Shown: positions 25,459 through 34,266, counted from the stretch's first letter. The stretch: DNA of 64,000 nucleotides from Rhodobacter sp. NTK016B (GCF_017303295.1 NZ_JAFKOK010000005.1:62001-126000), one strand, 5' to 3'. Program-made: numbers and translations. Notes: generated by a model not told the origin, from the sequence alone.

Positions 25459-27711
25459 ATGACAAACCCTGAGAACGAAGCAACCTGCGACTGGACGGTC
25501 TCTGGGATGGATTGCGGATCCTGTGCCAGCAAGGTCAAGGACGCTGTCGGACGGCTACCCGGTGTCAGCGATGTCGAGGTGGGCCTGATGTCTGAACGCC
25601 TGCGCCTGAGGCTGGACGAAACGAAGACCGGTCGTGACAAGATCGAGGGTGTTGTAAAGTCTCTTGGCTACGGGATCGCGACACGCACTGCCGGAGCGAA
25701 GAAGGAATTCGTTCTGCCGGGTGCCGGGTCCGAGGAGTCTCATGATCACGAACATGATCACTCGCCCAAGTCGTCTGTCAAATCCGATTCCGGCCACGGC
25801 AGTCCCGGCCATGTTCATGATGATCCTGCCGATAAGGGAAAAAGCTGGTATCAGACAGGCAAGGGCAGGCTGGTGATCTTCACGGCGATGCTTCTGGGGC
25901 TGGCTTGGATCGTAGAGTTCTTGACCCCGGCGCTTGGGGCTTGGCCTTTCATCGCGGCCTGCCTGATCGGTGTCGCACCCGTAGCCAGACGCGCTTTCGC
26001 CGCGCTGCGACTTGGCCAGCCTTTCAGCATTGAAAGCTTGATGACCGTGGCTGCGATTGGTGCGCTATTCATCGGTGCGGCCGAGGAAGCGGCGCTTGTC
26101 GTGTTCCTCTTTGCGGTAGGCGAGGTTCTGGAAGGCGTCGCCGCTGGCAAGGCGCGCGACGGCATTCGGGCGCTGGCCAATCTGGTGCCCAAGACAGCGC
26201 TGCTTGAGGTCGACGGCGTGACACGCGAAGTGCCTGCCGCCAGCTTGAGCGTTGGTCAGACGGTGCTGGTGCGCCCTGGTGACCGCGTTCCGGCGGATGG
26301 CGAGATCGCCGAAGGAATCTCGGGCGTCGACGACAGCCCGGTCACCGGCGAAAGCGTGCCAGTCACCAAAGGCCCCGGCGATAGCGTGTTTGCCGGATCC
26401 ATCAACACCGAGGCCGCGTTGCGGGTAACCGTGACCAAGGCAGCCGAGGACAACACCATCGCCCGCATCATCCGATTGGTCGAGGACGCCGAAGAGGCAC
26501 GCGCCCCAACCGAGCGGTTCATTGACCGGTTTAGTCGCTGGTACATGCCCGCCATCGTCTTAGTCGCCGCGCTGGTAGTGTTGGTGCCACCGCTGGCGTT
26601 CGGTCAGCCATGGGATACCTGGGTCTATCGTGGCTTGGCGCTATTGCTGATCGGATGCCCTTGTGCGCTGGTAATCTCGGTCCCGGCGTCCATCGCCTCG
26701 GCGCTGTCAACGGGTGCAAGGCGCGGGCTTTTGATGAAGGGCGGCGCGGTGATCGAGGCAGCGGCCAGCGTAAAGCAGGTGGCCTTTGATAAGACCGGTA
26801 CGCTAACCCACGGGCGGCCCGTGGTAACAGATGTGGTCCCCTTTGGGACGACCTCCGAGGCCGAGCTTCTGGCCGTCGCCGCCGGTGTCGAAGCTGGGTC
26901 CAGCCACCCGCTTGCCATGGCGATCCTAAACAAGGCGCAGGATGAAGGCATTGCCCTGCTGCCGTCCAAAGACGCGAGGGTGTTGATCGGCAAGGGCGTC
27001 TCGGCCGAGGTGGACGGTGCACTTGCCTGGGTTGCGTCGCCGCGCCATGCTTCGGAAAACGGTGGACTGGATGACAAGGGCGTCCAGCAGGCAGCGGTTT
27101 TTGAGACCGAAGGCAAGACGGCTGTTGCGGTGTTCCGTGAGCACAAGCCATTGGGCCTGATTGCCATGCGCGATGAACCGCGCGCGGATGCCAGCGTGGC
27201 GGTTGCGCAGTTGAAGCGGCTTGGCGTCACCTCGGTCATGCTGACGGGCGACAACGCGCGGACCGCCGCCGCCATCGCGGGTGGGCTGGGCATGGAGTTC
27301 AAAGCCGACATGATGCCCGAGGACAAGCTGGACGCGATCAAAACCATGAGCGCCAATGGCGGCGTGATGATGATTGGCGACGGCATCAACGATGCCCCGG
27401 CACTGAAACAGGCCAGCGTCGGCGTGGCGATGGGATCGGGCACTGACGTGGCGCTGGAAACCGCTGACGCAGCGATCCTGCGCGACAAGGTAACGGACAT
27501 CCCCGCCACGATCCGGTTGGCCCGTGGGGCGATGGCCAATATCCGCCAGAACGTGACCATCGCGCTAGGGCTGAAAGCCGTGTTCCTTGTGACTTCGGTC
27601 TTTGGCCTCACCGGCCTATGGCTGGCGATCATGGCCGATACCGGCGCAACGGTTCTTGTCACGCTGAACGCCTTGCGGCTCTTGCGTTTCAATCCGGAAG
27701 GCGAGAGTTAA
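25459..27711 (+). CDS. Zn/Cd/Pb-exporting P1B-type ATPase (ZntA/CadA/PbrA type)
   Basis: A 750-residue P1B-2 ATPase. It has an HMA metal-binding domain with GMDCGSC at residues 16-22, a His/Asp-rich linker at about 95-125 (HDHEHDH and HGSPGHVHDD), the membrane CPC motif at about 400-402, the phosphorylated Asp in DKTGT at about 444 and the hinge GDGIND at about 640. This set of motifs exports divalent soft metals (Zn, Cd, Pb) to the periplasm. It heads a plus-strand operon with two methyltransferases, LspA, DsbB and a DsbA-like protein, and is controlled by the divergent MerR protein. Confidence 0.95.
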   Translation: MTNPENEATCDWTVSGMDCGSCASKVKDAVGRLPGVSDVEVGLMSERLRLRLDETKTGRDKIEGVVKSLGYGIATRTAGAKKEFVLPGAGSEESHDHEHDHSPKSSVKSDSGHGSPGHVHDDPADKGKSWYQTGKGRLVIFTAMLLGLAWIVEFLTPALGAWPFIAACLIGVAPVARRAFAALRLGQPFSIESLMTVAAIGALFIGAAEEAALVVFLFAVGEVLEGVAAGKARDGIRALANLVPKTALLEVDGVTREVPAASLSVGQTVLVRPGDRVPADGEIAEGISGVDDSPVTGESVPVTKGPGDSVFAGSINTEAALRVTVTKAAEDNTIARIIRLVEDAEEARAPTERFIDRFSRWYMPAIVLVAALVVLVPPLAFGQPWDTWVYRGLALLLIGCPCALVISVPASIASALSTGARRGLLMKGGAVIEAAASVKQVAFDKTGTLTHGRPVVTDVVPFGTTSEAELLAVAAGVEAGSSHPLAMAILNKAQDEGIALLPSKDARVLIGKGVSAEVDGALAWVASPRHASENGGLDDKGVQQAAVFETEGKTAVAVFREHKPLGLIAMRDEPRADASVAVAQLKRLGVTSVMLTGDNARTAAAIAGGLGMEFKADMMPEDKLDAIKTMSANGGVMMIGDGINDAPALKQASVGVAMGSGTDVALETADAAILRDKVTDIPATIRLARGAMANIRQNVTIALGLKAVFLVTSVFGLTGLWLAIMADTGATVLVTLNALRLLRFNPEGES

Positions 27712-27714
27712 GAG

Positions 27715-28308
27715 ATGCTGCAATTGCCAACGGAACTGGAATGGATTCCCTTCGTTGCAGGCGCCTATTTGCTGGTGCGTTCGGTTCGCGCAATGCTTGA
27801 TCCCACCGCGCAATTGTGGCCCCCAAAGAACCGCAATGGCCCTGTATACGCGAAGTTCATCTGGCCGTTCAGGATCTTGTTTTGGGGCCTGATCGTTGTC
27901 TCGCTGCTGGTCATTCCAGAGGTCGCGCCTAGCCCCGGCATGCCAGGCTTCTGGATCGGTATTGTCCTGCTGATCCTCGGATTTGGGATCGCGGTGCATG
28001 CGACTCTGCAACTTGGCTGGAGCGTAGCCTTTGGCCAGGACGGGGCATTGCAAGAAGGCGGTTGGTTTCGGTTCAGTCGTAACCCCGTCTATGTCGCTAC
28101 CTGGATGGGTCTCGCCGGTTGGGCAATCTTGTTGCCCAAAGCCCCGATTATGGCGGCCCTCGCCGTCTGGGCCGGGTTTTACATTTTCGCTGTTTTTCTC
28201 GAGGAGCGCGCTCTCGAGCGCAGCCACGGCGCCGAATTCGCCGCCTATAAATTAAGAACCGCGCGTTTTCTCGGATGGCCGCGCGTGGACGAAAGACAAG
28301 GATCCTGA
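27715..28308 (+). CDS. Isoprenylcysteine-carboxyl-methyltransferase-like membrane protein (first copy)
   Basis: A 197-residue polytopic protein starting MLQLPTELEWIPFVAGAYLL with four or five membrane helices. The conserved C-terminal signature RFSRNPVYVATWMGLAGWAIL followed by FLEERALERSHGAEFAAY is that of the ICMT/phospholipid methyltransferase family, in which NPxY and the E-x-L-x(n)-Y segment bind S-adenosylmethionine. Such genes recur in metal-resistance operons with unknown substrate. It starts 3 bases after the ATPase stop. Confidence 0.8.
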   Translation: MLQLPTELEWIPFVAGAYLLVRSVRAMLDPTAQLWPPKNRNGPVYAKFIWPFRILFWGLIVVSLLVIPEVAPSPGMPGFWIGIVLLILGFGIAVHATLQLGWSVAFGQDGALQEGGWFRFSRNPVYVATWMGLAGWAILLPKAPIMAALAVWAGFYIFAVFLEERALERSHGAEFAAYKLRTARFLGWPRVDERQGS

Positions 28309-28309
28309 C

Positions 28310-28933
28310 ATGAACACTTGGTTTGGCTGGGCGGCGCTTGCTGTTCTGCTCGCATATCTTGCGCTTTTCTACTGGGGCACTTATCGCGCAGCCAAGGCCG
28401 CTGGAAAGCCGGTCTGGCTCATCGGACAGTCTGGTGGTCACGACCGACTAGCCGCTCTGGGTTACCGTGCTGCCTTCTCCATGGCCCTCTTTGGACCGCT
28501 CGTCTGGATGACCCTACCTCTGTTGCAAAGACTAGACCCGCTTTGGACGGAAGGCCGCTTTCCTGTGCTCGGCACTCTGGGTATCACTCTCGCGGGTAGC
28601 GGTGGCCTGATTGCTGTGGTGGCACAGCTTTCGATGGGTGCCTCTTGGCGTGTGGGTGTCAAAGAAGGTGCAACCGGAGATCTCGTGTCAGGTGGTATCT
28701 TCAAGTTCAGCCGCAACCCGACCTTTGTCGGACAATTCTTACTGCTAATCGGTGTTGCCTTGGCTATCCCATCACTGCCAACGGCCGTGGCACCGCTGCT
28801 CTTTATCCGGTTGGCCTCTGCACAGGTCCGATCCGAAGAAACCGCACTGCGCGCGGCGATCGGGTCCGAATACGATGCCTATATGAGGTCCGTACCGCGA
28901 TGGATCGGGCTGCCCCGAAAGGAGGCATCATGA
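28310..28933 (+). CDS. Isoprenylcysteine-carboxyl-methyltransferase-like membrane protein (second copy)
   Basis: A 207-residue membrane protein with the same C-terminal signature as its neighbour: FKFSRNPTFVGQFLLLIGVAL, then RSEETALRAAIGSEYDAYMRSVPRWIG. The N-terminal helices differ, so this is a divergent paralogue rather than a recent duplicate. It begins one base after the preceding stop and overlaps lspA by 4 bases. Substrate unknown. A lipid or envelope modification linked to metal tolerance is a reasonable guess. Confidence 0.8.
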   Translation: MNTWFGWAALAVLLAYLALFYWGTYRAAKAAGKPVWLIGQSGGHDRLAALGYRAAFSMALFGPLVWMTLPLLQRLDPLWTEGRFPVLGTLGITLAGSGGLIAVVAQLSMGASWRVGVKEGATGDLVSGGIFKFSRNPTFVGQFLLLIGVALAIPSLPTAVAPLLFIRLASAQVRSEETALRAAIGSEYDAYMRSVPRWIGLPRKEAS

Positions 28934-29415
28934 AAACGCCCCTGATGCTGTTTGTGATCGCCGTCGCTGCGGTTGCCGATCAGGTGACTAAGGCTCTTGC
29001 ATTGTCGCTGCTTTCGGCTGGCATGCCCTTTTCGATTCTACCCGGCTTCAACCTCACGCTTAGCTTCAACGAAGGAGCGAGCTTCGGCATGTTGTCGGGC
29101 GTCATGTCTGGCAAGCCCTTGGTCATGGCCGGACTGACGGGCGTGTTGACGCTGGGTTTGGCTGTTGTGGCGTTTCGGTCGCGGCATCCCTTGGAGCGCG
29201 CGGGTTTTGCGCTGATCGTCGGCGGGTCGCTTGGCAATATCATTGACCGGGTGCGACAGGGGGCAGTGACCGACTTCCTTGATTTCTATTGGCGAGACTG
29301 GCACTGGCCGACGTTCAACCTTGCAGATATCGCAATTTTTCTGGGCGCAATGTGCATCATCGCAACGGCCGTCCCCTTACGCAGCCGAAAGGGATCCGCC
29401 GATGGCCAAACCTGA
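28930..29415 (+). CDS. lspA: Lipoprotein signal peptidase II (accessory, PbrC-like)
   Basis: A 161-residue LspA with four membrane helices. The catalytic aspartates lie in GNIIDRVRQGAVTDFLDF and FNLADIAI, and the FNEGASFGM motif is present. Length is normal. A signal peptidase II in a metal ATPase operon is known from the Cupriavidus pbr lead-resistance operon (pbrC), which suggests this is a pbr-like system rather than the housekeeping lspA. GGAGG lies just upstream of the ATG. It overlaps the previous gene by 4 bases and dsbB by 14. Confidence 0.92.
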   Translation: MKTPLMLFVIAVAAVADQVTKALALSLLSAGMPFSILPGFNLTLSFNEGASFGMLSGVMSGKPLVMAGLTGVLTLGLAVVAFRSRHPLERAGFALIVGGSLGNIIDRVRQGAVTDFLDFYWRDWHWPTFNLADIAIFLGAMCIIATAVPLRSRKGSADGQT

Positions 29416-29839
29416 ATCACAGGCACTTTCATGCGAAGACATTCTCCTCCTTGCCGCGTTTCTGATCGCGCTTGCAGCCACACTGGGTGCGCTGTTCATT
29501 GGCGAGGTGATGGGCCAGATGCCCTGTACCCTGTGCTGGTATCAGCGCATCGCGATGTTTCCACTTGTGCCGATCCTTGGTTTGTCGATGTGGCGCGGCG
29601 ACGGCGTAGCACGACCTTACGCCGTACCGATGACGCTCGCAGGTCTTGCATTGGCGGGGTGGCACGCGGGTCTTTATCTCGGGATCGTGCCCGAGGCGAT
29701 CGTTCCCTGCACAACAGATGGACCATCCTGCAGTGGCCCGTCGCAGATGATATTCGGGCTACCCATCCCTTATCTGTCGTTGGCTGCTTTTGCCGCGATT
29801 CTTACTTGCTTACTTGTACCGAAAGGAAATCAGACATGA
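29402..29839 (+). CDS. DsbB-family disulfide oxidoreductase
   Basis: A 145-residue inner-membrane protein with the DsbB quinone-side motif CTLCW (MPCTLCWYQRIAM) and a second periplasmic Cys pair (PCTTDGPSC). These reoxidise a DsbA-type partner and pass electrons to quinone. The partner is probably the next gene, which overlaps it by 4 bases. The ATG at 29402 lies inside the lspA end. The acquired DsbB/DsbA pair may mature periplasmic metal proteins encoded on this island. Confidence 0.88.
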   Translation: MAKPESQALSCEDILLLAAFLIALAATLGALFIGEVMGQMPCTLCWYQRIAMFPLVPILGLSMWRGDGVARPYAVPMTLAGLALAGWHAGLYLGIVPEAIVPCTTDGPSCSGPSQMIFGLPIPYLSLAAFAAILTCLLVPKGNQT

Positions 29840-30495
29840 ATCGTCGTACTGTGTTGTTGGGGGCGTCGGCAATTGGGGCAGCAGCCTTTGGTGGCGGCTA
29901 TGTATTCTTGTCTCGCCGACGCGAGGCCGAAGCTGAGGCCGCTGCTGCGGCCATCCCCCGTGCTGACCCGGCGCTTTTGATTCGCGCCTATTCGCCGAGT
30001 TTTGGACCGGTGGATGCACCGGTCACGCTGGTGGAGTTTTTCGATCCGTCCTGTGAAGCCTGCCGCGCTTATCATCCGGTTGTCCAAGGAATCCGGCGAC
30101 AGTTCCCGACGCAAGTACGGGTTGTATTGCGCTATACCATATTCCACGAGGGGTCGGATGAGGCGGTACGCATCCTCGAGGCCGCGCGGATGCAGGACGT
30201 TTTTGAACCCGTTCTGGATGCCTTGCTGGAGCAACAGCCGAACTGGGCCGTGCATGGCACGCCGAGGATGGATGTGGCTTGGAACATCGCGGGGGCTGCT
30301 GGCCTTGTTCTCCAGCGCGCGCAAAACGATCGGCTCTTTCCGGGAATCACTGGGACAATCAATCAAGACACAGCCGATGTCGAAGCATTGGGAATTCGCC
30401 AGACACCAACGTTCTACCTCGACGGACGGCGGATCGAGAATTTGAGTCGCGACAGCTTGATCGCCGAAGTCCGTCTCGCGGTCGAAAACGCCTGA
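29836..30495 (+). CDS. DsbA-like periplasmic thioredoxin-fold protein
   Basis: A 219-residue exported protein. The N-terminal MNRRTVLLGASAIGAAAFGGGYVFL is a Tat-like or Sec signal/anchor with RR. The thioredoxin-fold active site is CEAC at residues 73-76 (FFDPSCEACRAYHP), and a cis-Pro occurs in RQTPTFYLDGRRI. This is the DsbA/DsbG-like group (thioredoxin_4). It is coupled to dsbB by an ATGA overlap and is the last gene of the ATPase operon, facing mntR tail-to-tail 7 bases away. Confidence 0.85.
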   Translation: MNRRTVLLGASAIGAAAFGGGYVFLSRRREAEAEAAAAAIPRADPALLIRAYSPSFGPVDAPVTLVEFFDPSCEACRAYHPVVQGIRRQFPTQVRVVLRYTIFHEGSDEAVRILEAARMQDVFEPVLDALLEQQPNWAVHGTPRMDVAWNIAGAAGLVLQRAQNDRLFPGITGTINQDTADVEALGIRQTPTFYLDGRRIENLSRDSLIAEVRLAVENA

Positions 30496-30502
30496 TCGGC
30501 GC

Positions 30503-30961
30503 TTAGGACCGGTCTGCAAAGTCAGCGAATAGGGCAAGCGTCCGTTCGCTGACGTGGTGCTCGATGCCTTCGGCATCGCGTTCCGCCGTCTCTGGGTCAA
30601 GTCCGAGGCTCAGGAGAAACCGCAGGACAATCTCGTGGCGGTGCCTGCATTCCTTGGCGAGCGCCCGGCCTTCCTCGGTCAAAAAGACTGAGCGGTATTT
30701 GGCGCGGGTTATCAGGCCGTCCCGGGCCAGACGGCCAAGAGTTTTCGCGACCGTCGGCGCGGTCACACCCATTCGGGTCGCGATATCGACCGGCCTGGCC
30801 TCGCCGTTGTCGTGGATCAGTTCGGCGATCAGTTCGACATAGTCTTCCGCCACTTCGCTGCGACGCGCCTCGCGCACGCCGATGAATGCCTCTACGCGGG
30901 CTTCAACGGCACGTGCCTCGACTTCTTGTGGTGCTGTTTCAAGGTTCTGATCATTCGTCAT
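30503..30961 (-). CDS. mntR: MntR/DtxR-family metal-dependent repressor
   Basis: A 152-residue protein with a DtxR winged HTH (EDYVELIAELIHDNGEARPVDIATRMGVTAPTVAKTLGRLARDGLI) and dimerisation/metal-binding helices (ECRHRHEIVLRFLLSLGLDPETAERDAEGIEHHVSE). His and Glu in CRHRHE and EGIEHH fit the MntR Mn2+ site. There is no SH3 domain, as in MntR. It is divergent from the multicopper oxidase-ZIP pair, and a DtxR-type box lies between them, so it probably controls both. Confidence 0.88.
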   Translation of the reverse strand: MTNDQNLETAPQEVEARAVEARVEAFIGVREARRSEVAEDYVELIAELIHDNGEARPVDIATRMGVTAPTVAKTLGRLARDGLITRAKYRSVFLTEEGRALAKECRHRHEIVLRFLLSLGLDPETAERDAEGIEHHVSERTLALFADFADRS

Positions 30962-31000
30962 GTCGTCACCCTCGCATGATCGGGATTGACTCGTAAAGTC

Positions 31001-31027
31001 TTAGCCTTGATTATTAGCCTAAGCTAA
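31001..31027. promoter_or_regulatory. DtxR/MntR-type box between mntR and the oxidase gene
   Basis: TTAGCCTAAGCTAA (31014-31027) is a near-perfect dyad (TTAGC and GCTAA around CTAA) that resembles the DtxR-family operator core. A further half-site TTAGCC sits at 31001-31006. It lies in the 116-base divergent intergenic region, where it can control both directions. Confidence 0.7.
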
Positions 31028-31077
31028 CTTTTTGCACCAGGGCTTTGGCCTGCGTTTCACCTGAAGGGACCACGCCT

Positions 31078-32286
31078 ATGTCAATCGATACCGGGAAGTG
31101 GGCGCGCGATACATCGCCCGCCGTGGAGAAAACGCGACCCACAGCGCCACCTGTCATAGGTGCGGAGCCAGTTTCGGCGTCGCGACGTGCGCTGTTGGTC
31201 GGCGGTTTGGCGGCTGCCAGCGGGGCAGCCGTGGCCGCGAGCCGCGCACAACCACAGGCGACGCAGGGCCCAATGGCGGGGCATGCCATGTCCGGCGGGG
31301 CGCCCGATCCGTATTCGGCCCATAGCAGTGGCATGGCGCACGGCAATATGACGATGGTCGGCCGCGTCGATCACGACCGGAACGGGTTCGACCCGATTTC
31401 CATGTTGACCGATTGGGATACTGGCCGCACCGAAATCCTTCCGGATGGCCGCACGTTGCGTACCTTCGAGGTCGAAGCCATCGACATGGAAATCGAGATC
31501 GCTCCCGGCGTGTTCTTTCCCGCCTGGACGTTCAACGGTCGCGTGCCCGGCCCCGCGCTGCGCGCAAAGGAAGGTGAGCGGCTGCGGATCATCTTTCGTA
31601 ACCTCGGTTCACACCCACATTCCATGCACTTTCACGGCATTCATTCGGCGAGAATGGACGGAATTCAAGGCGCTGGATTGATCGACCCGGGCGAGGAGTT
31701 TGTCTACGAATTCGATGCCAAGCCCTTCGGCTGTCATCTTTATCATTGCCACGCACTGCCGCTGAAACGGCATATGCACAAGGGCATGTACGGCCTGTTC
31801 GTGGTCGACCCCGATCCGGCCCGCCACCCCGAACACGCGTCTATTGCGGCGTCGCGCGTTCTCGGCAGTCCAGAAAACGCCGAGTGGCAGGAACTGGCAA
31901 TGGTGATGAATGGCTTCGACACCAATTTCGATGGCGCCAACGAGGTCTATGCCGTCAACACGGTCGGTCAAGCTTACATGAACGAGCCGATCCGGATCGA
32001 CAAGTCGCGCCCGGTACGCATCTATCTCATGAACGCGACCGAGTTCGACCCGATCAACTCGTTCCACCTGCACGGTAATTTCTTCGACTATTACGACACT
32101 GGCACCCAACTTACGCCCACCCTGCGTACGGTCGATGTGATCATGCAATGTCAGGCGCAACGCGGCATCCTCGAGTTCAGCTTCGCCGACCACGAGGATG
32201 GGCTGTACATGTTCCATGCCCACCAGGCCGAGTTTACCGAACTTGGTTGGATGGGCTTTTTCGACGTCCAGGAGGCGGGGGCATGA
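31078..32286 (+). CDS. Multicopper oxidase, exported by Tat
   Basis: A 402-residue protein. A Tat-like signal has twin Arg at about residues 36-37 (SRRALLVGGLAAASGAAVAA). All four copper-binding His clusters are present: HSMHFHGIHS, CHLYHCHALPLKRHMHKGM, SFHLHGNFF and MFHAHQAEFTELGWMGFF. A Met/His-rich stretch (MAGHAMSGG, HSSGMAHGNMTM) follows the signal and may bind copper. It probably oxidises Cu(I), Fe(II) or Mn(II) in the periplasm. I chose ATG 31078 with AAGGGA upstream over an in-frame non-ATG start. It overlaps the ZIP gene by 4 bases. Confidence 0.88.
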   Translation: MSIDTGKWARDTSPAVEKTRPTAPPVIGAEPVSASRRALLVGGLAAASGAAVAASRAQPQATQGPMAGHAMSGGAPDPYSAHSSGMAHGNMTMVGRVDHDRNGFDPISMLTDWDTGRTEILPDGRTLRTFEVEAIDMEIEIAPGVFFPAWTFNGRVPGPALRAKEGERLRIIFRNLGSHPHSMHFHGIHSARMDGIQGAGLIDPGEEFVYEFDAKPFGCHLYHCHALPLKRHMHKGMYGLFVVDPDPARHPEHASIAASRVLGSPENAEWQELAMVMNGFDTNFDGANEVYAVNTVGQAYMNEPIRIDKSRPVRIYLMNATEFDPINSFHLHGNFFDYYDTGTQLTPTLRTVDVIMQCQAQRGILEFSFADHEDGLYMFHAHQAEFTELGWMGFFDVQEAGA

Positions 32287-33464
32287 CCGACCAAAGCCAA
32301 ACCCGCCGCCCGCCACTGATCCGGCTGCTTCTGGTTCTCGTGCCACTGGCCGCCATGCTGGGTGCCTTTGTCTGGATTGCCTCGCTCGATCCCCTGCGCG
32401 GTTTTAACAACGGCGCTCCGCCGGTCGAGGCGTTGACGGTCGAACGGGCGATCCTAGACGGGTCGGGAATATCGCTCAAAGTGCGTGCTGGCGGATCGGA
32501 TGCAATGGTGGTCGCGCAGGTTGCCGTGGATGATGCCTATTGGAGCTTCACGCAGGAACCGGCGGGGCCGATAGCCCGGGGCGACGCAGTCTGGTTGCGA
32601 ATTCCCTATCCGTGGGTTCTTGGCGAGGCCCATCATGTCAACTTGTTGTCCAACTCCGGTGCGACCTTCGGGCACGAGATCGAGGTCGCTGTGTCGACGC
32701 CAAGTGCCACCTGGGGGCAACTTCGGCTCCAGGCGGTGATCGGGGCGATCGTCGGCCTTCTGCCAGTGGCGCTTGGCTTGATGTTCTATCCAGCCATGAA
32801 GGGAGTCGGTCGGCGCGGGATGAACTTTCTGCTGGCTCTGACGGTCGGGTTGCTGGCTTTCCTACTGATAGACACTATTTCCGAGGCGCTGGAGCTTTCT
32901 ACAGAAGCGGCTGCGATTTTCCAGGGCTCCGCAATGGTCTGGCTGGCGGCGCTGGCAAGCTTTCTCTTGCTGATGGCGATAGGGCGTTGGCGCGGCAATC
33001 CGGAAGGCATCGCACTTGCGTTCTACATCGCCCTCGGCATCGGGCTTCACAACTTTGGCGAAGGGTTGGCGATTGGCGGTGCATTCGCCGCCGGATCGGC
33101 CGGGCTTGGCACCTTCCTTGTCCTCGGCTTTGCCCTGCACAATGTCACCGAGGGCATCGGCATCGCCGCCCCGATGCTTCGGGCCCGGCCTGCGCTCTGG
33201 ACCTTCGCGGCCCTGACTCTGCTCGCCGGTGGCCCGGCGATCCTTGGAATGTGGGCGGGCAGCCTTGCCTACGCACCGCAATGGTCCGCGCTGGCGCTGG
33301 CCGTCGGGGCAGGTGCAATCTTGCAAGTCATGGTCGAAGTCAGCGCCTATCTTGTGCGACAGAACGCTGACAGGCAGGCGACGTTGATGTCACCGGCCGT
33401 CCTTGGAGGGTTCTTGGGTGGGGTCGCTTTCATGTACGCCACGGCAGCATTGATCAAGATTTGA
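32283..33464 (+). CDS. ZIP-family metal transporter with N-terminal periplasmic domain
   Basis: A 393-residue protein. Residues 12-35 are a first membrane helix, followed by about 110 residues of beta-rich periplasmic domain (VRAGGSDAMVVAQVAVDDAYWSF, GEAHHVNLLSNSGATFGHEIEVAV). A ZIP-like core of seven or eight helices has the metal-site signatures GLHNFGEGLAIG and ALHNVTEGIGIAAP. ZIP proteins import divalent metals. Coupling by ATGA overlap to the multicopper oxidase, and the MntR-type box upstream, suggest an oxidase-linked Mn/Fe/Zn uptake unit. The N-terminal domain is not usual for ZIPs. Confidence 0.82.
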   Translation: MTDQSQTRRPPLIRLLLVLVPLAAMLGAFVWIASLDPLRGFNNGAPPVEALTVERAILDGSGISLKVRAGGSDAMVVAQVAVDDAYWSFTQEPAGPIARGDAVWLRIPYPWVLGEAHHVNLLSNSGATFGHEIEVAVSTPSATWGQLRLQAVIGAIVGLLPVALGLMFYPAMKGVGRRGMNFLLALTVGLLAFLLIDTISEALELSTEAAAIFQGSAMVWLAALASFLLLMAIGRWRGNPEGIALAFYIALGIGLHNFGEGLAIGGAFAAGSAGLGTFLVLGFALHNVTEGIGIAAPMLRARPALWTFAALTLLAGGPAILGMWAGSLAYAPQWSALALAVGAGAILQVMVEVSAYLVRQNADRQATLMSPAVLGGFLGGVAFMYATAALIKI

Positions 33465-33655
33465 GCCGGAGGTCGGTTGTCTCGGACTTAGGGGGCGGTC
33501 GACCGGCACCAGAAATCGGCCTGCGCGTCTACGGAGAGACCAAGATTTTCGCTGCCCCTATTTGGGCAGCCAAGTGGCTCATTCTTTCGTGAATTCGAAA
33601 TGATGGGCTTGAAGCTAAAGCTGCTAGAGGGTTTAGGCCGAACAAGATACTTGGA
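33465..33655. promoter_or_regulatory. Intergenic region ahead of the copper chaperone genes
   Basis: A 191-base A/T-richer gap before the SCO gene, which presumably holds the promoter of the SCO-PCuAC-SCO-DUF411 group. I see no clear dyad or terminator. Confidence 0.35.
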
Positions 33656-34261
33656 ATGTACAATCGAATGCGACTGACATATTTGCAGAAAATCCTCTGG
33701 GCTGCCGCCGCATTGGCCTCGCTGGCTTTTGGGGCTTGGCAGTTTGCGGGCGCCCGCGCGCCATCGGGCGTCGATGAAGCGCCCTTCCGCCCAACCTTTG
33801 CCCTTCCGGACGCGGAAGGGCAAATGCGAACGCCTGCCGACTTTGCGGGCAAATATCTTTTGGTGTTCTTCGGCTTCACCAATTGCCCGGACGTGTGCCC
33901 GACGACGCTTGCCGAAGTCGCACAGATCATGGACGACTTGGGTGCTCAATCCGTTGAGGTGCAACCTTTGTTCATCTCAATTGATCCTGAACGGGACCGG
34001 GCGCTTGGCCTTGCCGAATTCACTGCGGCATTCCATCCGTCCATCATCGGATTGGCCGGGGAAGGCGCGCAGACACGTGCGGCGGCCAACAGCTTCCACA
34101 TATTTTTCGAACGTGAGGACGACGTCACAGCGCCGGACGGCTATTCCATGTCTCACAGTCCCGCGCTCTACCTGATCGGTCCGGACGGCGACTGGCTGCG
34201 CCAGTTCACGTACGGAACCCCCGCTGCAGAAATCCTTGACGACCTACAATCGAGATTGTGA
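33656..34261 (+). CDS. SCO1/SenC-family copper chaperone (first)
   Basis: A 201-residue protein with one N-terminal membrane anchor (LQKILWAAAALASLAFGAW) and a thioredoxin-like domain. Copper ligands are CPDVC (Cys 77 and 81, in FTNCPDVCPTTLAE) and the distal His in SMSHSPALYLIG. SCO proteins load Cu into the CuA site of cytochrome oxidase or act in periplasmic copper handling. A second start at 33668 is possible. It is followed by a PCuAC gene and another SCO gene in one operon. Confidence 0.9.
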   Translation: MYNRMRLTYLQKILWAAAALASLAFGAWQFAGARAPSGVDEAPFRPTFALPDAEGQMRTPADFAGKYLLVFFGFTNCPDVCPTTLAEVAQIMDDLGAQSVEVQPLFISIDPERDRALGLAEFTAAFHPSIIGLAGEGAQTRAAANSFHIFFEREDDVTAPDGYSMSHSPALYLIGPDGDWLRQFTYGTPAAEILDDLQSRL

Positions 34262-34266
34262 AACCC

